This document shows, piece by piece, positions 14,592 through 16,281 of a DNA stretch of 16,281 nucleotides. The DNA is from Bacilli bacterium. Lineage in GTDB: Bacteria; Bacillota_I; Bacilli_A; RF39; UBA660. The stretch's first letter is position 1. Each line of letters opens with the position of its first letter. Below the pieces are notes generated by a model. That model was not told the origin of the DNA and ran no database searches. It saw only the letters and a list, made by a program, of their open reading frames with translations. The stretch lies in NCBI GenBank assembly GCA_017550205.1, contig JAFZPS010000017.1, positions 1 through 16,281 of the forward strand. Direction: 5' to 3'. Position numbers and translations under genes: made by a program.

Positions 14592-14605
14592 AAAACATTT
14601 GTTTG
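14592..14605. promoter_or_regulatory. LexA operator 2 (weaker match)
   Basis: AAAACATTTGTTTG keeps the AAC-N4-GTT core but lacks the first CG and has T in place of C in the right arm. It overlaps the -35 hexamer of the lexA promoter, as expected for autoregulation. Its centre is 29 bp from operator 1. Confidence 0.6.
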
Positions 14606-14631
14606 ACATTTGACATTTTATGTGTTAAGAT
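14603..14631 (+). promoter_or_regulatory. lexA promoter
   Basis: TTGACA (14603-14608), a 17-bp spacer and TAAGAT (14626-14631). A second TTGACA copy occurs 7 bp downstream (14610-14615) in a direct repeat TTTGACA-TTTGACA, but it is too close to the -10 to be used with it. Confidence 0.85.
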
Positions 14632-14654
14632 AAATTTATCAAAGGAGTGATATT

Positions 14655-15272
14655 ATGGAAAAACTTACTGATAAACAAAATGTTATATTACAAATATTAA
14701 AGAAATTAATTGCTAAGAATGGATATCCACCTACAGTTAGAGAAATTGGAGAAGAAGCTCACCTATCTAGTCCAGCTACTATTCATTTTCATTTAAAAAA
14801 ACTTGAGGAAAAAGGATATATTAAAAAAGATGATAATAAAAATAGAACATTAGAAATACTAGTACCTAATGAATATCTTCAACAAGATGATAGTGTTGTA
14901 GAAGTTCCACTAGTTGGAAAGGTTACTGCTGGTACTCCAATAGAAGCTATTGAAAGACCAGAAGAATTCTTCTCACTACCTGCTAATTTAATTACTAATA
15001 GAAATGAAGTATTTACTTTAACTGTTAGTGGTGAATCAATGATTAATGTTGGTATCTATGATGGAGATATATTAATAGTAGAAAAAAGAAATACAGCAAG
15101 AAATGGTGAAACAGTTGTTGCTATGAACGAAAACAACGAAGCTACTGTTAAAACATTCTATAAAGAAGATGGATACTTTAGACTACAACCTGAAAATGAT
15201 ACTATGGAACCAATTATATTAAAAGAATGTACTATTCTTGGTAAAGTAATTGGATTATACAGAAAATTATAA
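14655..15272 (+). CDS. lexA: SOS repressor LexA
   Basis: LexA represses DNA-damage genes and is inactivated by RecA-stimulated self-cleavage. The 205-residue protein has an N-terminal winged helix (LTDKQNVILQILKKLI, then YPPTVREIGEEAHLSSPATIHFHL as the recognition region, residues 24-47). It has the cleavage bond Ala92-Gly93 in VTAGTP, the catalytic Ser128 in SGESM, and Lys166 in TVKTF. Length and spacing are normal. AAAGGAGTGAT precedes the ATG. It is transcribed divergently from the SOS-type microprotein and polA-mutM, and probably autoregulates through the operators in the shared region. Confidence 0.98.
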   Translation: MEKLTDKQNVILQILKKLIAKNGYPPTVREIGEEAHLSSPATIHFHLKKLEEKGYIKKDDNKNRTLEILVPNEYLQQDDSVVEVPLVGKVTAGTPIEAIERPEEFFSLPANLITNRNEVFTLTVSGESMINVGIYDGDILIVEKRNTARNGETVVAMNENNEATVKTFYKEDGYFRLQPENDTMEPIILKECTILGKVIGLYRKL

Positions 15273-15275
15273 TAA

Positions 15276-15301
15276 AAAAAGAACTTTTGTAAGTTCTTTT
15301 T
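15276..15301. terminator. Bidirectional intrinsic terminator after lexA
   Basis: AAAAAGAACTT (15276-15286) pairs with AAGTTCTTTTT (15291-15301), an 11-bp perfect stem with a 4-nt loop. It serves lexA and, read on the minus strand, the convergent gene ending at 15300. Confidence 0.9.
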
Positions 15302-15926
15302 ATTTTGTCTTTTTATATTGGAATGGTTCGTCAATAAGTTTACCAGTAAATGATAAAGGCTTAATTACTTCAAATGGTCCATATCCATATGTTTTAATGA
15401 ATTCCTTAAATTTTTTCATTGTCATTTCATAATCTAAACTATTTGGAGATATGATCATTCTACCACCATCTTCTTCACATAGATGATAATGTCTTTCAAT
15501 TGAACCAACATCTAAAAATTTTTTCATTGCATTAAAGTATTCTAATAGAGTTTTTGGTGTATACTCATCATCACACCAGAATCTTCTTATAATTTTATAG
15601 TTTTCTCCTAATTCTTCTCCAGGTAATAGTGTTTCAGGTAAAGTACCATAGGCAATATCACAAGAAGATATAGGATAACGCATCTCATCTTGATAATCTA
15701 ACCAAGACATACAATTGATTAAACCAACTTCTACTCCATATTCTTTTCCAGCTTTTAGTACTTCTTCATATTTATCTTTTGGTACTTCTATTACATAACG
15801 TCCACAATAATTGTACCAATCAGCATCATATACTCCTAATTCACTTTGAATATACTCAATCATATCTTCCTTTACATCTTCTTCTCCTGTAATAAATACA
15901 GATTTCATATTATCATCTTTACTCAT
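15300..15926 (-). CDS. Unrecognised 208-residue soluble protein
   Basis: I do not recognise this family. The protein has no signal peptide or membrane helix and is acidic overall, with a mixed alpha/beta look. Conspicuous parts are DADWYNYCGRYVIEVPKDKYEEVL (about residues 34-57), INCMSWLDYQDEMRYP (about 70-85), RRFWCDDEYTPKTLLEYF (about 114-131) and ERHYHLCEEDGGRMIISPN (about 144-162). It is rich in Trp, Tyr and Cys (5 cysteines), and the HYHLC segment could bind a metal, though no classic motif is present. AAAGGACGGAT precedes the first ATG. It has its own promoter (15955-15982) and terminator, so it is a single-gene unit. Codon use is like its neighbours. Confidence 0.85.
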   Translation of the reverse strand: MSKDDNMKSVFITGEEDVKEDMIEYIQSELGVYDADWYNYCGRYVIEVPKDKYEEVLKAGKEYGVEVGLINCMSWLDYQDEMRYPISSCDIAYGTLPETLLPGEELGENYKIIRRFWCDDEYTPKTLLEYFNAMKKFLDVGSIERHYHLCEEDGGRMIISPNSLDYEMTMKKFKEFIKTYGYGPFEVIKPLSFTGKLIDEPFQYKKTK

Positions 15927-15954
15927 TATAATCCGTCCTTTTCTAATGGTTTAT

Positions 15955-15982
15955 ATTATAACATAAAACTTCTATTTGTAAA
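15955..15982 (-). promoter_or_regulatory. Promoter of the 208-residue protein gene
   Basis: On the minus strand, TTTACA (15982-15977), a 16-bp spacer and a perfect TATAAT (15960-15955) preceded by TGT (extended -10). It starts inside the downstream flank of the tcdA terminator. Confidence 0.7.
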
Positions 15983-15984
15983 GA

Positions 15985-16010
15985 AAAAGAACTACTTAAA
16001 TAGTTCTTTT
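15985..16010 (-). terminator. Intrinsic terminator after the tcdA-like gene
   Basis: On the minus strand AAAAGAACTA pairs with TAGTTCTTTT over 10 bp around a 6-nt loop, followed by Ts. It overlaps the last bases of the stop codon. Confidence 0.85.
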
Positions 16011-16281
16011 ATTTTTTGATGAAACTTCTAACTATGTAACTTGCGATTAGAAGTCCTGCACTTGAAGGAACAAATGCAGTAGATCCTGGTGTTCTTTCTC
16101 CTGTTTTAATAGGGAGTTCAGAAGATGTTAGCACCATGATCTTTTTATTTATTTTTTCATCTCTAACAAACTTTCTTAAGATTCTAGCTAATGGATCATT
16201 AACTGTCTTACGAATGTCTGTTATAACTAATTTAGATGGATCTAGTTTATTACCAGTACCCATTGAACTAATAAATGGAAT
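16009..16281 (-). CDS. tcdA: tRNA threonylcarbamoyladenosine dehydratase TcdA, C-terminal part, cut by window edge
   Basis: This is the 3' end of a gene that enters from the right edge; the frame is open to 16281. TcdA (CsdL/YgdL) is a ThiF/E1-like enzyme that uses ATP to cyclise t6A37 to ct6A in tRNAs. The visible 90 residues start with IPFISSMGTGNKLDPSKLVITDI, where SMG-x-G-x-KLDP is characteristic of the family. Then come DPLARILRKFVR and TPGSTAFVPSSAGLLIASYIVRSF, the usual C-terminal glycine/serine-rich loop and helix. The conserved C-terminus is strong evidence, but the ATP-binding and adenylation domain is outside the window. The internal ATG at 16263 is not the start. Confidence 0.85.
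   Translation of the reverse strand: MPFISSMGTGNKLDPSKLVITDIRKTVNDPLARILRKFVRDEKINKKIMVLTSSELPIKTGERTPGSTAFVPSSAGLLIASYIVRSFIKK

Noticed and set aside
15250..15432. 60-codon plus-strand ORF
   Set aside because: It runs from the end of lexA through the terminator into the convergent gene; no ribosome binding site.
1..16281. CRISPR array, insertion sequence, tRNA or rRNA genes
   Set aside because: I saw no regularly spaced repeats, transposase ORFs, terminal inverted repeats flanking a cargo, or tRNA/rRNA-like sequence on either strand.

Overview
The window comes from a low-GC, AT-rich Firmicutes-type bacterium with a cell wall and the standard genetic code. UGA is used as a stop (mraZ, murG, gmk) and tryptophans are UGG. 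The full-length cell-division and murein genes, Gram-positive-type AGGAGG ribosome binding sites, LexA boxes of the CGAAC-N4-GTTCG type and a TmcAL (YlbM) gene point to the Bacilli/Erysipelotrichia side of the phylum, possibly an uncultured gut lineage. The finer placement is inference from gene content only.

Region 1 (1-5932, all minus strand) is a rearranged dcw (division and cell wall) cluster. In transcription order it reads murG-murB-divIB-(terminator)-ftsA-ftsZ-(terminator)-mraZ-rsmH, and rsmH runs off the left edge. In most Firmicutes mraZ-rsmH head the cluster and ftsA-ftsZ close it, so here the two ends are joined the other way round. mraZ has three 10-bp-spaced repeats just before its start, typical of MraZ autoregulation.

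Region 2 (about 6047-8217, plus strand) is an operon divergent from murG: tmcAL, gmk and a small two-helix membrane protein of unknown function. All junctions overlap, and a bidirectional terminator shared with pyk closes the operon. Region 3 is pyk (minus).

Region 4 (9660-10880, minus) is the accessory-looking part. A probable small structured RNA (about 10706-10843) has its own promoter, a pseudoknot-capable core and an intrinsic terminator. It is followed by a very strong ribosome binding site with a 15-codon ORF, and then by a RhuM-type DNA-binding domain fused to a Doc/Fic-like domain. This promoter-RNA-terminator-toxin-like-gene layout is the most unusual part of the window.

Region 5 (10881-15301) is a DNA-damage module. 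lexA (plus) is divergent from an unlisted 49-codon membrane microprotein (minus). Each promoter carries a LexA-box-like sequence. The microprotein is followed, with no visible terminator, by polA and mutM, so the polymerase/glycosylase pair may be partly SOS-responsive. Region 6 (15302-16281, minus) holds an unrecognised 208-residue soluble protein with its own promoter, and the 3' part of a tcdA-like gene entering from the right edge.
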